This document shows positions 8,910 through 17,180 of a DNA stretch of 64,000 bases, in pieces (position 1 is the stretch's first letter; every line of letters begins with the position of its first letter). The DNA lies in NCBI RefSeq assembly GCF_000026145.1, contig NC_009445.1, positions 2,418,001 to 2,482,000 on the forward strand, in the 5' to 3' direction. A program made the position numbers and the translations under genes. Below the pieces are notes generated by a model. That model did no database searches, was not told the DNA's origin, and saw only the letters and a program-made list of their open reading frames with translations. This stretch comes from Bradyrhizobium sp. ORS 278 (GTDB lineage Bacteria > Pseudomonadota > Alphaproteobacteria > Rhizobiales > Xanthobacteraceae).

Positions 8910-10438
8910 GAGGGCCAGCCTTATACGCAGCGCGCCGCGCCTCGGTCGGTCCGCACCATCGGCTCCGCATTCAGCCGCGTGGCTGGGACGGTCTGTCGCT
9001 GGCAGATGATGCGCCGATCGCCCGCTATCACCCGCTCGCCGACCGAGCGATCAGCCAGGCACTCCGGCGGAGAGCCGACGAGATCGAGGCTGCGTTCGGC
9101 GAGATCGCGCCGACCTTGCAGGAGCTGGCTCCGCGCCAGTTCGCGCCGGAGTTCGCGCAGGTCGCCGCCGAGACCATGCGCGCTCGTCTGAAGCTCGAGA
9201 TTCCGCACGCGGCCCTGACGGCGAGCTGGACCGCGCCGCTGGACATGCGCGCGCTGCATGCGCGATGCGTGCTCGGTACGTTCTGCCGGCTGATCGAGCG
9301 CGCGTTCGACCGCGGCCTGGCGAATCTCTCCGACGGCGAGCCAGCTGATGCGCTGATCTGTCGCTGGGGTTTTCATGCGGTCGACATCACACCCTGTGCC
9401 GATGGCCGGCTGAGCGGTGTGACGGACTATATTCTGCGGGTGCCTTCCAGCATCGTCGCATTCCGCGAGTCGTACGCCGGCGCGATGTTCGACGTCGACA
9501 ACGCCGTCCGGCACTGGGAGAGCGTCGAGCTGCGGCGTTGGCGCGATGCCTGGCCGAATGCCGCGGACGCACCGACGCGTTATCTCAAGATCGGCGTCTA
9601 TCATTACAGCAGCGTGGCTCCGCAGCACGAGGGCTGCGCCGCCCATGGCAGCGACGAGACGCGCGCCGCCTCCGCGCTGCTGGAGCGGCTGAACGCCTTC
9701 GAGCAGGCCGTGCGCGCCTTGCACGGCGCGCCTGCGTCTGTCGCGACGTTGCTGGTCGGCGTCGACACGGATACGGACGCGATCCGCGTGCACGTGCCCG
9801 ATGCGTCGGGCCGCATGGACATTCGCCGCCACGTCGACAGCGGGAGCCTGTACGACGCCACGTCGCGTCTGCCGCGCGAGAGCGCCAAGGAGGCCATTCG
9901 CGACGCCGTGGCGGCCTGCGCCGGCGCGTCCGCCGACGATCTCGAGACCGAGGGCATGCGCTGGTTCTGCGGCTATCTTCTGAAGAACAATATCGGTCAG
10001 GTCGAGGCGGTGCGGGACTGGCATCAGGGGCGCTACGCCGATGCCGGACACACCGAGCGGCTGATCGTGGTCGGCGATCCCGTCGACGACGTGCAACTGC
10101 GCAATCTGGCGTTCCAGGCGCAGATGCGCACCGTCGAGGAGGGCGCGGACGATCTCGACGTCGGCATCCGCATTCTGCGCGCCCATCACGCACCGCACCG
10201 GCTGCCGGTGCCGGTGCTGGTTCATATCAGGTTCGACCCGCGCATTCCAGGCGCCTTTGCCGCCGCCGGGCAGCACGCGCGTCGGCTCGCAGCCGCGATC
10301 ACGGCGCGTCACGGCGTGCTGGCCGCACAGGGCGAGCTCGTTGTTGCCGCCGTGGTTCGCGCCGCGGATGGCAGCGTGCTCACACCGATCGATCTCACGG
10401 CGTCGCAGGACGACGCGCCACCGGAGGCTCACCGATGA
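8906..10438 (+). CDS. csoSCA: Carboxysomal carbonic anhydrase CsoSCA (epsilon/beta-type)
   Basis: A 510-residue shell-associated carbonic anhydrase (CsoS3). Zinc ligands expected from the Halothiobacillus structure are present with identical spacing: Cys164 (CADGR), His233 (VYHYS) and Cys244 (HEGCAAHGS); the catalytic Asp166-Arg168 pair lies in the same CADGR motif. It converts bicarbonate to CO2 inside the carboxysome. The start is a TTG at 8906 overlapping the csoS2 stop (TTGA); no ATG near the N-terminus offers a better alternative, so translational coupling to CsoS2 is likely. The stop overlaps the csoS4A start by four bases. Confidence 0.95.
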   Translation: MRGPALYAARRASVGPHHRLRIQPRGWDGLSLADDAPIARYHPLADRAISQALRRRADEIEAAFGEIAPTLQELAPRQFAPEFAQVAAETMRARLKLEIPHAALTASWTAPLDMRALHARCVLGTFCRLIERAFDRGLANLSDGEPADALICRWGFHAVDITPCADGRLSGVTDYILRVPSSIVAFRESYAGAMFDVDNAVRHWESVELRRWRDAWPNAADAPTRYLKIGVYHYSSVAPQHEGCAAHGSDETRAASALLERLNAFEQAVRALHGAPASVATLLVGVDTDTDAIRVHVPDASGRMDIRRHVDSGSLYDATSRLPRESAKEAIRDAVAACAGASADDLETEGMRWFCGYLLKNNIGQVEAVRDWHQGRYADAGHTERLIVVGDPVDDVQLRNLAFQAQMRTVEEGADDLDVGIRILRAHHAPHRLPVPVLVHIRFDPRIPGAFAAAGQHARRLAAAITARHGVLAAQGELVVAAVVRAADGSVLTPIDLTASQDDAPPEAHR

Positions 10439-10725
10439 AGATCTGCCAAGTCGAAGGCACGCTCGTGGCGACTGCCCGCATTCCCGGGCTCTTGAATCGC
10501 CGGCTGCTCGTGGTCAAGGAGCGCGGCAGCAGCGCCAAGCAGGTCGCGGTCGACCCGGTCGGCTGCAAGCCCGGAGACTGGGTGATCGCCGTCGGCAGCT
10601 CGGCCGCCCGCGATGCCGCCGGCAGCAAGGATTTTCCAAGCGATCTAACCATCGTCGGCATCATCGACTTCTGGGACGACCCGGCCGGCAGGGCCGCGCA
10701 GAAGGTGGTGGCCAATGCAGATTAG
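10435..10725 (+). CDS. csoS4A: Carboxysome vertex protein CsoS4A (BMC-P pentamer)
   Basis: A 96-residue EutN/CcmL family protein that forms pentamers capping the vertices of the icosahedral shell. Family landmarks are the N-terminal MKICQVEGTLVAT strand, the VAVDPVGCKPGDWVIAVGSSAAR core and the LTIVGIIDFW C-terminal strand. The ATG at 10435 overlaps the csoSCA stop (ATGA). It is followed by a paralogue with an 11-base overlap. Confidence 0.95.
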   Translation: MKICQVEGTLVATARIPGLLNRRLLVVKERGSSAKQVAVDPVGCKPGDWVIAVGSSAARDAAGSKDFPSDLTIVGIIDFWDDPAGRAAQKVVANAD

Positions 10726-10975
10726 CCGCGTCGTGCGGGACCTCGTGACCACCAAGCGCGTGTTCTGGCTCGCCTCAAAATCGCTGCGCGTGGTCGAGGA
10801 TCCCGCCGGCAATCTCGATGTGGTCGTCGATCCGATCGGCACCAAGCCGGGCGACTACGTCATCACCATCGGCTACTCCGCGGCGCGCGCCGCGGCGGGA
10901 AATCCGAACATCACGACCGATCTGACGATCGGCGGGATCATCGACGACTGGAGCGAGGAGCTCTGGCGCGCCTGA
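10715..10975 (+). CDS. csoS4B: Carboxysome vertex protein CsoS4B (BMC-P pentamer)
   Basis: An 86-residue EutN/CcmL family pentamer, paralogue of CsoS4A: DPIGTKPGDYVITIGYSAAR corresponds to the core of the upstream gene and LTIGGIIDDW to its C-terminal strand. Its start lies inside the end of csoS4A (10715 against stop 10725), so the two are probably translated together. The A/B pair of vertex proteins is standard in alpha-carboxysome operons. Confidence 0.95.
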   Translation: MQISRVVRDLVTTKRVFWLASKSLRVVEDPAGNLDVVVDPIGTKPGDYVITIGYSAARAAAGNPNITTDLTIGGIIDDWSEELWRA

Positions 10976-11026
10976 CGGCGAAACGCGGCTGAGCGGACGA
11001 TCAACATCGAGCGAAGGGAGAGGACG

Positions 11027-11368
11027 ATGGCGACAGAGAAGATGGGAATTGCGCTGGGCATGATCGAGACACGCGGCCTTGTGCCGGCGATCGAGGCGGC
11101 GGACGCGATGACCAAGGCCTCCGAGGTGCGGCTGATCGGCCGGCAGTTCGTCGGCGGCGGCTACGTCACAGTGATGGTGCGCGGCGAGACCGGCGCGGTC
11201 AACGCCGCGGTGCGCGCCGGCGCCGATGCCTGCGAGCGCGTCGGCGACGGCCTGGCGGCCGCGCATATCATCGCGCGCCCGCACATCGAGGTCGAGCACG
11301 TGCTGCCGCGACCGGGCGTGACGCGTCTCGAGGACCAGAGCATGCCGCGCATTCCGGCGGCAGAGTGA
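11027..11368 (+). CDS. csoS1: Carboxysome shell hexamer CsoS1 (first copy)
   Basis: A 113-residue single BMC-domain protein forming the hexagonal facets of the shell. GIALGMIETRGLVPAIEAAD starts the BMC fold, and the pore loop reads FVGGGY as in other CsoS1 proteins. A good site, AGGGAGAGG, precedes the ATG. Residues 7-86 are identical to the downstream copy, while the C-terminal tail (after HIEVEHVLP, 20-odd residues including TRLEDQ) differs. Which of CsoS1A, B or C it corresponds to cannot be decided from the sequence. Confidence 0.95.
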   Translation: MATEKMGIALGMIETRGLVPAIEAADAMTKASEVRLIGRQFVGGGYVTVMVRGETGAVNAAVRAGADACERVGDGLAAAHIIARPHIEVEHVLPRPGVTRLEDQSMPRIPAAE

Positions 11369-11450
11369 CCACTCATCCGGTGAGCGGATCGTTCGAAGCG
11401 ACGCCAGCCGGAGATCAAACACCATCATAAGGATCGGACAGGAGAGGATA

Positions 11451-11780
11451 ATGGCAAGCGAGCGATTTGGAATTGCGTTGGGAATGATCGAGACGCGAGG
11501 TCTCGTGCCGGCGATCGAGGCGGCGGATGCGATGACCAAGGCCTCCGAGGTGCGGCTGATCGGCCGCCAGTTCGTCGGCGGCGGCTATGTCACGGTGATG
11601 GTGCGCGGCGAGACCGGTGCGGTCAACGCCGCGGTGCGCGCGGGCGCGGATGCCTGCGAGCGCGTCGGCGACGGCTTGGCGGCGGCCCATATCATCGCGC
11701 GCCCCCATAGCGAGGTCGAGCACATCCTGCCGCTATATCCGCAGGGCGAACTGCTGAGTGACGAAGTCGCCGCGCAGTAG
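11451..11780 (+). CDS. csoS1: Carboxysome shell hexamer CsoS1 (second copy)
   Basis: A 109-residue BMC-domain protein, near twin of the preceding gene: 80 consecutive residues (7-86) are the same, and differences sit at the extreme N-terminus (ASERF against ATEKM) and in the tail (PQGELLSDEV). Pore motif FVGGGY is unchanged. It has its own site (ACAGGAGAGG) 82 bases after the first copy. Duplicated CsoS1 genes with divergent tails are common in alpha-carboxysome loci and probably give mixed hexamers or facets. Confidence 0.95.
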   Translation: MASERFGIALGMIETRGLVPAIEAADAMTKASEVRLIGRQFVGGGYVTVMVRGETGAVNAAVRAGADACERVGDGLAAAHIIARPHSEVEHILPLYPQGELLSDEVAAQ

Positions 11781-11810
11781 TCCTCACAAATCCTTGCCAT
11801 GGAGGCGAAC

Positions 11811-12089
11811 ATGCAGCCCACTCTCGAACTGCCCGATTCGTGGAAGTCGGTGAGCCAACCACCCTCGCTGTTCCGCAGATATGAGTTCGCGTCCTACGCG
11901 CAGACGCGCGAATTCCTCGACGCGCTGGCCGTGCTGTCCGAGGAGACGCGCCTGTTCCCCGATCTCGGCTTTGCCCGCACCTTCGTCAACATCACCCTGC
12001 GCGGTCGCGACGGCGGAGTGCCCGGTCCGGCCGAGATCGACTATGCGCGCCGTGCCGCGGTGCTGGCGGCCGCGTGGACCATCCGGTGA
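11811..12089 (+). CDS. Alpha-carboxysome RuBisCO assembly factor (pterin dehydratase-like, acRAF)
   Basis: A 92-residue protein of the pterin-4a-carbinolamine dehydratase-like fold that, in alpha-carboxysome operons, is known as the RuBisCO assembly factor acRAF. Landmarks: RYEFASYAQTREFLDALAVLS (helix 1 region) and LGFARTFVNITL. The catalytic His-His-Pro stretch of true dehydratases is absent, as expected for the chaperone branch. I chose the ATG at 11811 because GGAGG lies five bases before it; an in-frame ATG at 11799 would place that site inside the gene. Confidence 0.85.
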   Translation: MQPTLELPDSWKSVSQPPSLFRRYEFASYAQTREFLDALAVLSEETRLFPDLGFARTFVNITLRGRDGGVPGPAEIDYARRAAVLAAAWTIR

Positions 12090-12112
12090 GTGATTGAATT
12101 CGGAGGTGTGCG

Positions 12113-12982
12113 ATGAGTCCGCCCTTGATCGATGTCGCCGTTGCGGTGGTTCAGGAGCCCTCCGGCCGCGTGCTGCTCGCCGAGCGGACGGCACGGCAGG
12201 TGGCGGCCGGCTTCTGGGAACTACCAGGCGGCAAGATCGAACCGGGCGAAGCCGCCGCAGAAGCTGCCGCGCGCGAGCTCAGCGAGGAGATCGGCATCCA
12301 CGCGACGGGGCTTCGCCCATGGCTCTGTTATGTGCACGCCTTTCCCACCAAGCGCGTGCGCCTGCACATCCATCGTGTCGAATCCTGGCGCGGGACACCG
12401 CACGGCCGCGAAGGCCAGCGCCTCGCCTGGGTCGATCCGGCAGCCCCTTCGGTGGCGCCAGTGCTGCCGAGCAACGGCCGCGCGATGTCTGCGCTCGGCT
12501 TGCCACGCCTGCTGGCCTGCATCGACGTTAACGATGTTTCCGGTGCTGTGGCCGCAGCCAGGGCCGCTCGCGATCGTGGCGCCGGTTTGATCATCGTACG
12601 CGCACCGCAATGCGCGCCCGGCCAGCGCGTCGCCTTGGCACGACGGATCATCGCAGCGGCCGCCGATCTGCGCGTTTTGCTCGAGGGGCCGGCATTGGAG
12701 GCCCAGCGCGCCGGGGCCCACGGTGCGTTCGTCGGCCCTGCGAACCTGCGGCGCAGCACGGTGCGGCCCAACCTGCCGCTGTGGGGCGCGGCCTGCAGCG
12801 ACAGCAACGACCTCGTGCTTGCGGCACATCTTGGCGCCGATTTCGCGATCGCGACACCGGCGCATCCGGCGAGCAGCCGGACGCCCCATTTCACCATGTT
12901 CCGCACCGATGACACCGCGGCCCCGCTGCCGCTGTTCAAGACAGCTGACAAGACCATCCGCGACACTTCACGCCCCTCGTAA
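12113..12982 (+). CDS. Nudix hydrolase fused to a degenerate thiamine-phosphate-synthase-like domain
   Basis: A 289-residue two-domain protein. Residues 1-130 are a MutT-type Nudix domain with a complete box (GGKIEPGE, then REL.EE.GI), so pyrophosphohydrolase chemistry on a nucleotide or similar substrate is expected. Residues about 133-275 resemble ThiE (LIIVRAP, GAHGAFVGPANL, GAACSDSNDLVLAAHLGADF), but the usual substrate-binding residues (QxRxK, NDR, SCH) are not preserved, so synthase activity is doubtful. The same fusion is known in proteobacterial MutT homologues outside carboxysome loci. It sits between acRAF and dabB with short spacers, so it is transcribed with the carbon-concentrating genes; its role there is unknown. 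Confidence 0.8.
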   Translation: MSPPLIDVAVAVVQEPSGRVLLAERTARQVAAGFWELPGGKIEPGEAAAEAAARELSEEIGIHATGLRPWLCYVHAFPTKRVRLHIHRVESWRGTPHGREGQRLAWVDPAAPSVAPVLPSNGRAMSALGLPRLLACIDVNDVSGAVAAARAARDRGAGLIIVRAPQCAPGQRVALARRIIAAAADLRVLLEGPALEAQRAGAHGAFVGPANLRRSTVRPNLPLWGAACSDSNDLVLAAHLGADFAIATPAHPASSRTPHFTMFRTDDTAAPLPLFKTADKTIRDTSRPS

Positions 12983-12997
12983 CATGGGACTGCGAAG

Positions 12998-14626
12998 ATG
13001 ATGACGTCCTCGCTCTGGCTCGCAATATCCGGTCCTGGCGCGCTGCTTGCGGCCTCGCTGGTGCCGGCCATCCATCCCACGATCTCGCATCCGTCGATGA
13101 ATCGCCTGGCTGGACTCGCCTCGGGTCTGGCCTGCGCGGTTGCCTTCGTCACCGCGCTCCAGGTCGGCATCAGTGGACCGCTCTACACGCCGTCACTTGC
13201 GATCAACGGCGTCGGTCTTGGCCTTTATCTCGACAGCGTGAGTGCCACGATGTTCTGCCTGGTGTCCTTCATCGGCGTTATCGTGCTGCGCTACAGCTTC
13301 ACCTATATGGACGGCGATCCCGGCCAGATCCGCTTCATCCGTCTGATGTGCCTGACGCTGGCGGCGGTGCTGACGCTAGCGATATCCGGCAATCTGCTGC
13401 AATTCACGCTGGCCTGGTCGGCGACAAGCCTGGCGCTGCATCGTCTGCTGGTGTTCTACGCCGAACGGCCGGCGGCGGTGATTGCCGCCCGCAAGAAGTT
13501 CATCGCCAGCAGGCTCGGCGACCTGTTCCTGGTCACGGCCATGGTGCTGCTCTATGCCGCCTTCGGCAGCCTCGACTACCAGACGATGTTCTCGGCCGCC
13601 AAGGCGATGCGGGCGCAGGAGACGGTGCCGCTCGGCATCCAGATCGCGGCTGTTCTGATGGTGTTTGCGGGTCTCTTGAAGTCGGCGCAATTCCCGCTGC
13701 ATGGCTGGCTCATCGAGGTGATGGAGACCCCGACGCCGGTGTCGGCGCTGCTGCATGCCGGCATCATCAATGCCGGCGGGTTCCTGGTGCTGCGCTTCAC
13801 CGACGTGGTTACGCTGTCGCTTGCGTCGCTCGACCTGCTTGCGGTGGTCGGCGGCTTCACGGCGTTGTTTGGCTCGGTCGTGATGCTGACCCAGACGTCG
13901 ATCAAGGTCTCGCTTGCCTGGTCGACGATCGCGCAGATGGGATTCATGATGCTGGAATGCGGTCTCGGCGCCTTCGCCGCGGCGCTGCTGCACATCGTCG
14001 CCCACTCGCTTTACAAGGCGCATGCCTTCCTGTCCTCAGGCAGCGTCATCGACATCGCTCGCGCCTCGTGGACCCCGAGCCCGGGCGGCAAGCCGCATCC
14101 ATTCCGGCTGATCATCTCCATTATCGGCGTGCTGCTGGTGACGCTGTTGTTCAGCCTGCTGACCGGCGCGACGCCGGCCCGCCAGCCCGGCGTCTTCGCG
14201 CTCGGCGCTGTGCTCCTGCTCGGCATGATCCACCTCGTCGCGAACGGCATCGACGAACGGCCGAACGCTTACGTCGTGCTGCGCACGCTGCTCTTGGCAG
14301 CCGTGGTTGCCGGCGCCTATTTCGGCCTGCAACTGGTCGCGGAGCAATTGTTTGCCGCGGCTCTGCCGAAGCTCGAAGCGATGCGCGGGCCGATCGGGAT
14401 CGTGATCGTGGCGCTGGTGGTGCTGTCCTTCGCGGCTGTGACGTTCCTGCAGGGCCTGGTGCCGAAGCAGGCGACGGAGCCACGCTGGCAGGCGCTCTAC
14501 GTGCATGTTGCCAACGGCTTCTATGTCAACACCATCGCCAATCGCCTGGTCCTGCAGTATTGGCCCGGCCCAGCGCCGAAGCCCGCTCCGATTGCTCTTC
14601 CCATTGTGCTGAGGGAGCCCACATGA
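12998..14626 (+). CDS. dabB: DAB inorganic-carbon accumulation complex, membrane subunit DabB (NuoL-like)
   Basis: A 542-residue polytopic membrane protein of the proton-conducting antiporter family (NuoL/ND5, MrpA). Landmarks are the FTYMDGDPGQIRF loop, the lysine-containing helix GLLKSAQFPLHGWLIEVMETPTPVSALLHAG, given here as its core AQFPLHGWL and TPTPVSALLHAG, and the HSLYKAHAFL helix. DabB anchors DabA and is proposed to drive vectorial CO2 hydration with the cation gradient. It overlaps dabA by four bases (ATGA), which indicates coupled translation, and it is 15 bases downstream of the Nudix gene. The older label for this gene is NADH dehydrogenase subunit 5; no other complex I gene is nearby. 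Confidence 0.92.
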   Translation: MMTSSLWLAISGPGALLAASLVPAIHPTISHPSMNRLAGLASGLACAVAFVTALQVGISGPLYTPSLAINGVGLGLYLDSVSATMFCLVSFIGVIVLRYSFTYMDGDPGQIRFIRLMCLTLAAVLTLAISGNLLQFTLAWSATSLALHRLLVFYAERPAAVIAARKKFIASRLGDLFLVTAMVLLYAAFGSLDYQTMFSAAKAMRAQETVPLGIQIAAVLMVFAGLLKSAQFPLHGWLIEVMETPTPVSALLHAGIINAGGFLVLRFTDVVTLSLASLDLLAVVGGFTALFGSVVMLTQTSIKVSLAWSTIAQMGFMMLECGLGAFAAALLHIVAHSLYKAHAFLSSGSVIDIARASWTPSPGGKPHPFRLIISIIGVLLVTLLFSLLTGATPARQPGVFALGAVLLLGMIHLVANGIDERPNAYVVLRTLLLAAVVAGAYFGLQLVAEQLFAAALPKLEAMRGPIGIVIVALVVLSFAAVTFLQGLVPKQATEPRWQALYVHVANGFYVNTIANRLVLQYWPGPAPKPAPIALPIVLREPT

Positions 14627-17157
14627 GCGACGTGATCGAATGCGACGCACCGGCCGTCGCCCTTGCGCCAACGCCAGCCCTGCACGCCGCCATCGCGGGA
14701 GCCTGTCGCCGCATCGCACCGCTGTGGCCGCTGAAAAACTTTGTCGCGGTCAATCCATTCATGGGCTTCAGCGGTCAGAGCTTCCACGCCACCTGCGCGA
14801 CCTTGCACCGGGTCGCTCGGCTCGAGACGCTGATGCCGCGCGCGTTCTACCGCGAGGCGATCCGTTCCGGAACGATCGAACGAGCCGACCTTGCGGCGGC
14901 ACTCGCCGCCGCCCCCGCCGACTGGTGCCTGCCGACCGAAGTCGGCGAGTTGCTGAAGCTCGCGGACAACGACAAGACGGTGCGGAAGCATCCCGCAGTG
15001 GTCGCGACGGTGGCGGAGGTGCTCACCGAACTCGCTGCCGGCGACCGCCATGTCGCCCGCACGGCGTTCATGACCGACGAGATCTCGCGCTGGTGCGCGG
15101 CATATTTCGATGAGGGACAATCGGTGTGGCGGATGCCGGCGCGCGGCTTGCGTCCGTATGCTGCCTGGCGCGCCAGTGTCCGATACGACCGCAACCCCGA
15201 AGCGATGGGCATCGCGCGTTTTCGCGAGCTGGTCGCGGAGTTGCCGGAGGACTACGTCGCTGCGATCGCAACGGTGGTCGATCGACTCGGCGTGCCGGCG
15301 CGCGCGATCGAGGACTATCTGCATCAGGCGCTGCTCGAGATCGGCGGGTGGGCGGCCTATGCGCGCTACCTGATGTGGGATCACGAGCTCGCGGGCGATC
15401 GTGACGACACGCTTGAGCAACTGCTGGCCATCCGGGTCGTCTGGGGCTACGCGTTGTTTGTCCAGCGCACCGATGCGGAGTTTCGCGAGGCATGGCGGCG
15501 GGCGATGGAGCAGGCGGCACTGCCACCCCTCGACGACAAGCTCGGCGGCGATCCGGATCTGTGCATCAACATGGTGCTGCAGGAAGCCTATGAGATCGCG
15601 TTCCGCCGCCGCCTGCTGCATCGGCTCGGGCAGTCGCCTGCGGCGCAGGCATCGGGCGCGAGGCCGGCTGTGCAGGCCGCGTTCTGCATCGACGTGCGCT
15701 CGGAAGTGTATCGGCGCGCGATGGAATCCATCAGCAGCGCGGTCGAGACCATCGGTTTCGCCGGCTTCTTCGGCTTTCCGATCGAGTTTGTGCCGATCGG
15801 TCACATCACCGGCCGCGCGCATTGTCCAGTGCTGCTGCGACCGCAATTCACCGTCTGCGAGGCCGTGGATGGGACGAGCGAAGACGAGGATTCCGAGATC
15901 CTGGTCATGCGCCTGCTGCGCCGCCGCGTGCGCAAGGCCTGGAAGTCGTTCAAGCTGTCGGCGGTCTCCTCCTTCATCTATGTCGAGACCGCCGGGCTGC
16001 TGTTCGCCGGCAAGATCCTGAGCGACAGCCTCGCCGTGACCCGTACGGTGCATGATCCGAACACCGATGGATTGGATGATGCTGTGATCGGCCGCCTCGG
16101 CCCACGCATCTCTCCCCGTCTTGTCGGCGGGCGCGCGACCGGTTTCGACCAGGCGCAGCGCGTGGCGATGGCGGAGGCCGTGTTGCGGGCGATGTCGATG
16201 ACGGGACCGTTCGCGCGGCTCGTCATGCTCACCGGCCACGGCAGCACGTCCGTGAACAATCCGCACGCGGCGGGGCTCGATTGCGGCGCGTGCGGCGGTA
16301 ACACCGGCGAAGCCAATGCGCGCGTCGCCGCAGCGATCCTTAATGATTCCGATGTCCGGGCCGGCCTGCGCGACCGCGGCATCGATATTCCCGAGGACAC
16401 GTTCTTCCTCGGCTGCCTGCACGACACGACCACCGACGAGATCAAATTGTACGATCTGGAACGTCTCCCTGCATCGCATCGCGAGGACCTGCGCGTGCTC
16501 CGAGAGCTCCTGGCAAAGGCCACCTCGCTGACGCGCCTTGAGCGTGCCACGCTGCTCGGCGTCGCCGGCCGCGCCGATGCCGAGCAGCGGGTCGTCACGC
16601 GCAGCCGTGACTGGGCCCAGGTGCGGCCCGAATGGGGCCTTGCCGGAAATGCCAGCTTCATCGCTGCGCCCCGCGCCCGCACACGCGGCATCGATCTGGG
16701 TGGACGTGCCTTCCTGCATGAGTATGACTGGCGGCAGGACAAGGACTTCGCCACGCTGCAGCTGATCATGACAGCGCCGATGGTGGTGGCGAGCTGGATC
16801 AATCTTCAATACTACGGCTCGACCGTCAACAACGCCGCGTTCGGTGCCGGAAACAAGGTCCTTCACAACGTCGCCGGTACGATCGGCGTGCTGGAGGGCA
16901 ATGCCGGCGATCTCAAAGTGGGGCTGCCGTGGCAATCCGTCCACGACGGCACACGTTTCGTGCACGAGCCGCTGCGGCTCGCGGTGCTGATCGAGGCGCC
17001 CTTGGAAGCGATCGGCCGCGTGATCGCGCAGAATAGCGGTGTGCGCGAGCTGGTCGATAACGCCTGGCTGCATCTTTACGCCATATCCGGCCAGGGCCGC
17101 GTGTCGCATCGTTATCGCAGTGGACTGCAGTGGCAGGCAATTGATCCGCAATCGTAA
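14623..17157 (+). CDS. dabA: DAB inorganic-carbon accumulation complex, DabA (DUF2309)
   Basis: An 844-residue soluble protein of the DUF2309/DabA family, distantly related to beta-carbonic anhydrases. The zinc-site residues are visible: Cys355 and Asp357 (FCIDVRSE), His539 (LTGHGS) and Cys554 (GLDCGACGG); the 15-residue gap between the last two equals that of Halothiobacillus DabA as I recall it. N-terminal landmark is WPLKNFVAVNPFMGF. With DabB it is believed to hydrate CO2 to bicarbonate in the cytoplasm in an energy-coupled, one-way manner, supplying bicarbonate to the carboxysome. The ATG at 14623 overlaps the dabB stop and has GAGGGAG before it. It ends 23 bases before the convergent helicase gene, so no room is left for a separate terminator. 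Confidence 0.94.
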   Translation: MSDVIECDAPAVALAPTPALHAAIAGACRRIAPLWPLKNFVAVNPFMGFSGQSFHATCATLHRVARLETLMPRAFYREAIRSGTIERADLAAALAAAPADWCLPTEVGELLKLADNDKTVRKHPAVVATVAEVLTELAAGDRHVARTAFMTDEISRWCAAYFDEGQSVWRMPARGLRPYAAWRASVRYDRNPEAMGIARFRELVAELPEDYVAAIATVVDRLGVPARAIEDYLHQALLEIGGWAAYARYLMWDHELAGDRDDTLEQLLAIRVVWGYALFVQRTDAEFREAWRRAMEQAALPPLDDKLGGDPDLCINMVLQEAYEIAFRRRLLHRLGQSPAAQASGARPAVQAAFCIDVRSEVYRRAMESISSAVETIGFAGFFGFPIEFVPIGHITGRAHCPVLLRPQFTVCEAVDGTSEDEDSEILVMRLLRRRVRKAWKSFKLSAVSSFIYVETAGLLFAGKILSDSLAVTRTVHDPNTDGLDDAVIGRLGPRISPRLVGGRATGFDQAQRVAMAEAVLRAMSMTGPFARLVMLTGHGSTSVNNPHAAGLDCGACGGNTGEANARVAAAILNDSDVRAGLRDRGIDIPEDTFFLGCLHDTTTDEIKLYDLERLPASHREDLRVLRELLAKATSLTRLERATLLGVAGRADAEQRVVTRSRDWAQVRPEWGLAGNASFIAAPRARTRGIDLGGRAFLHEYDWRQDKDFATLQLIMTAPMVVASWINLQYYGSTVNNAAFGAGNKVLHNVAGTIGVLEGNAGDLKVGLPWQSVHDGTRFVHEPLRLAVLIEAPLEAIGRVIAQNSGVRELVDNAWLHLYAISGQGRVSHRYRSGLQWQAIDPQS

Positions 17158-17180
17158 TCGAGTTTGAGGACCTGCAAAGG

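Noticed and set aside
12998..14626. Respiratory complex I subunit NuoL
   Set aside because: No other nuo genes nearby and a four-base overlap with dabA identify it as the DabB partner.
14521..17151. An 876-codon minus-strand frame opposite dabA
   Set aside because: Shadow of dabA, whose zinc ligands and family pattern are on the plus strand.
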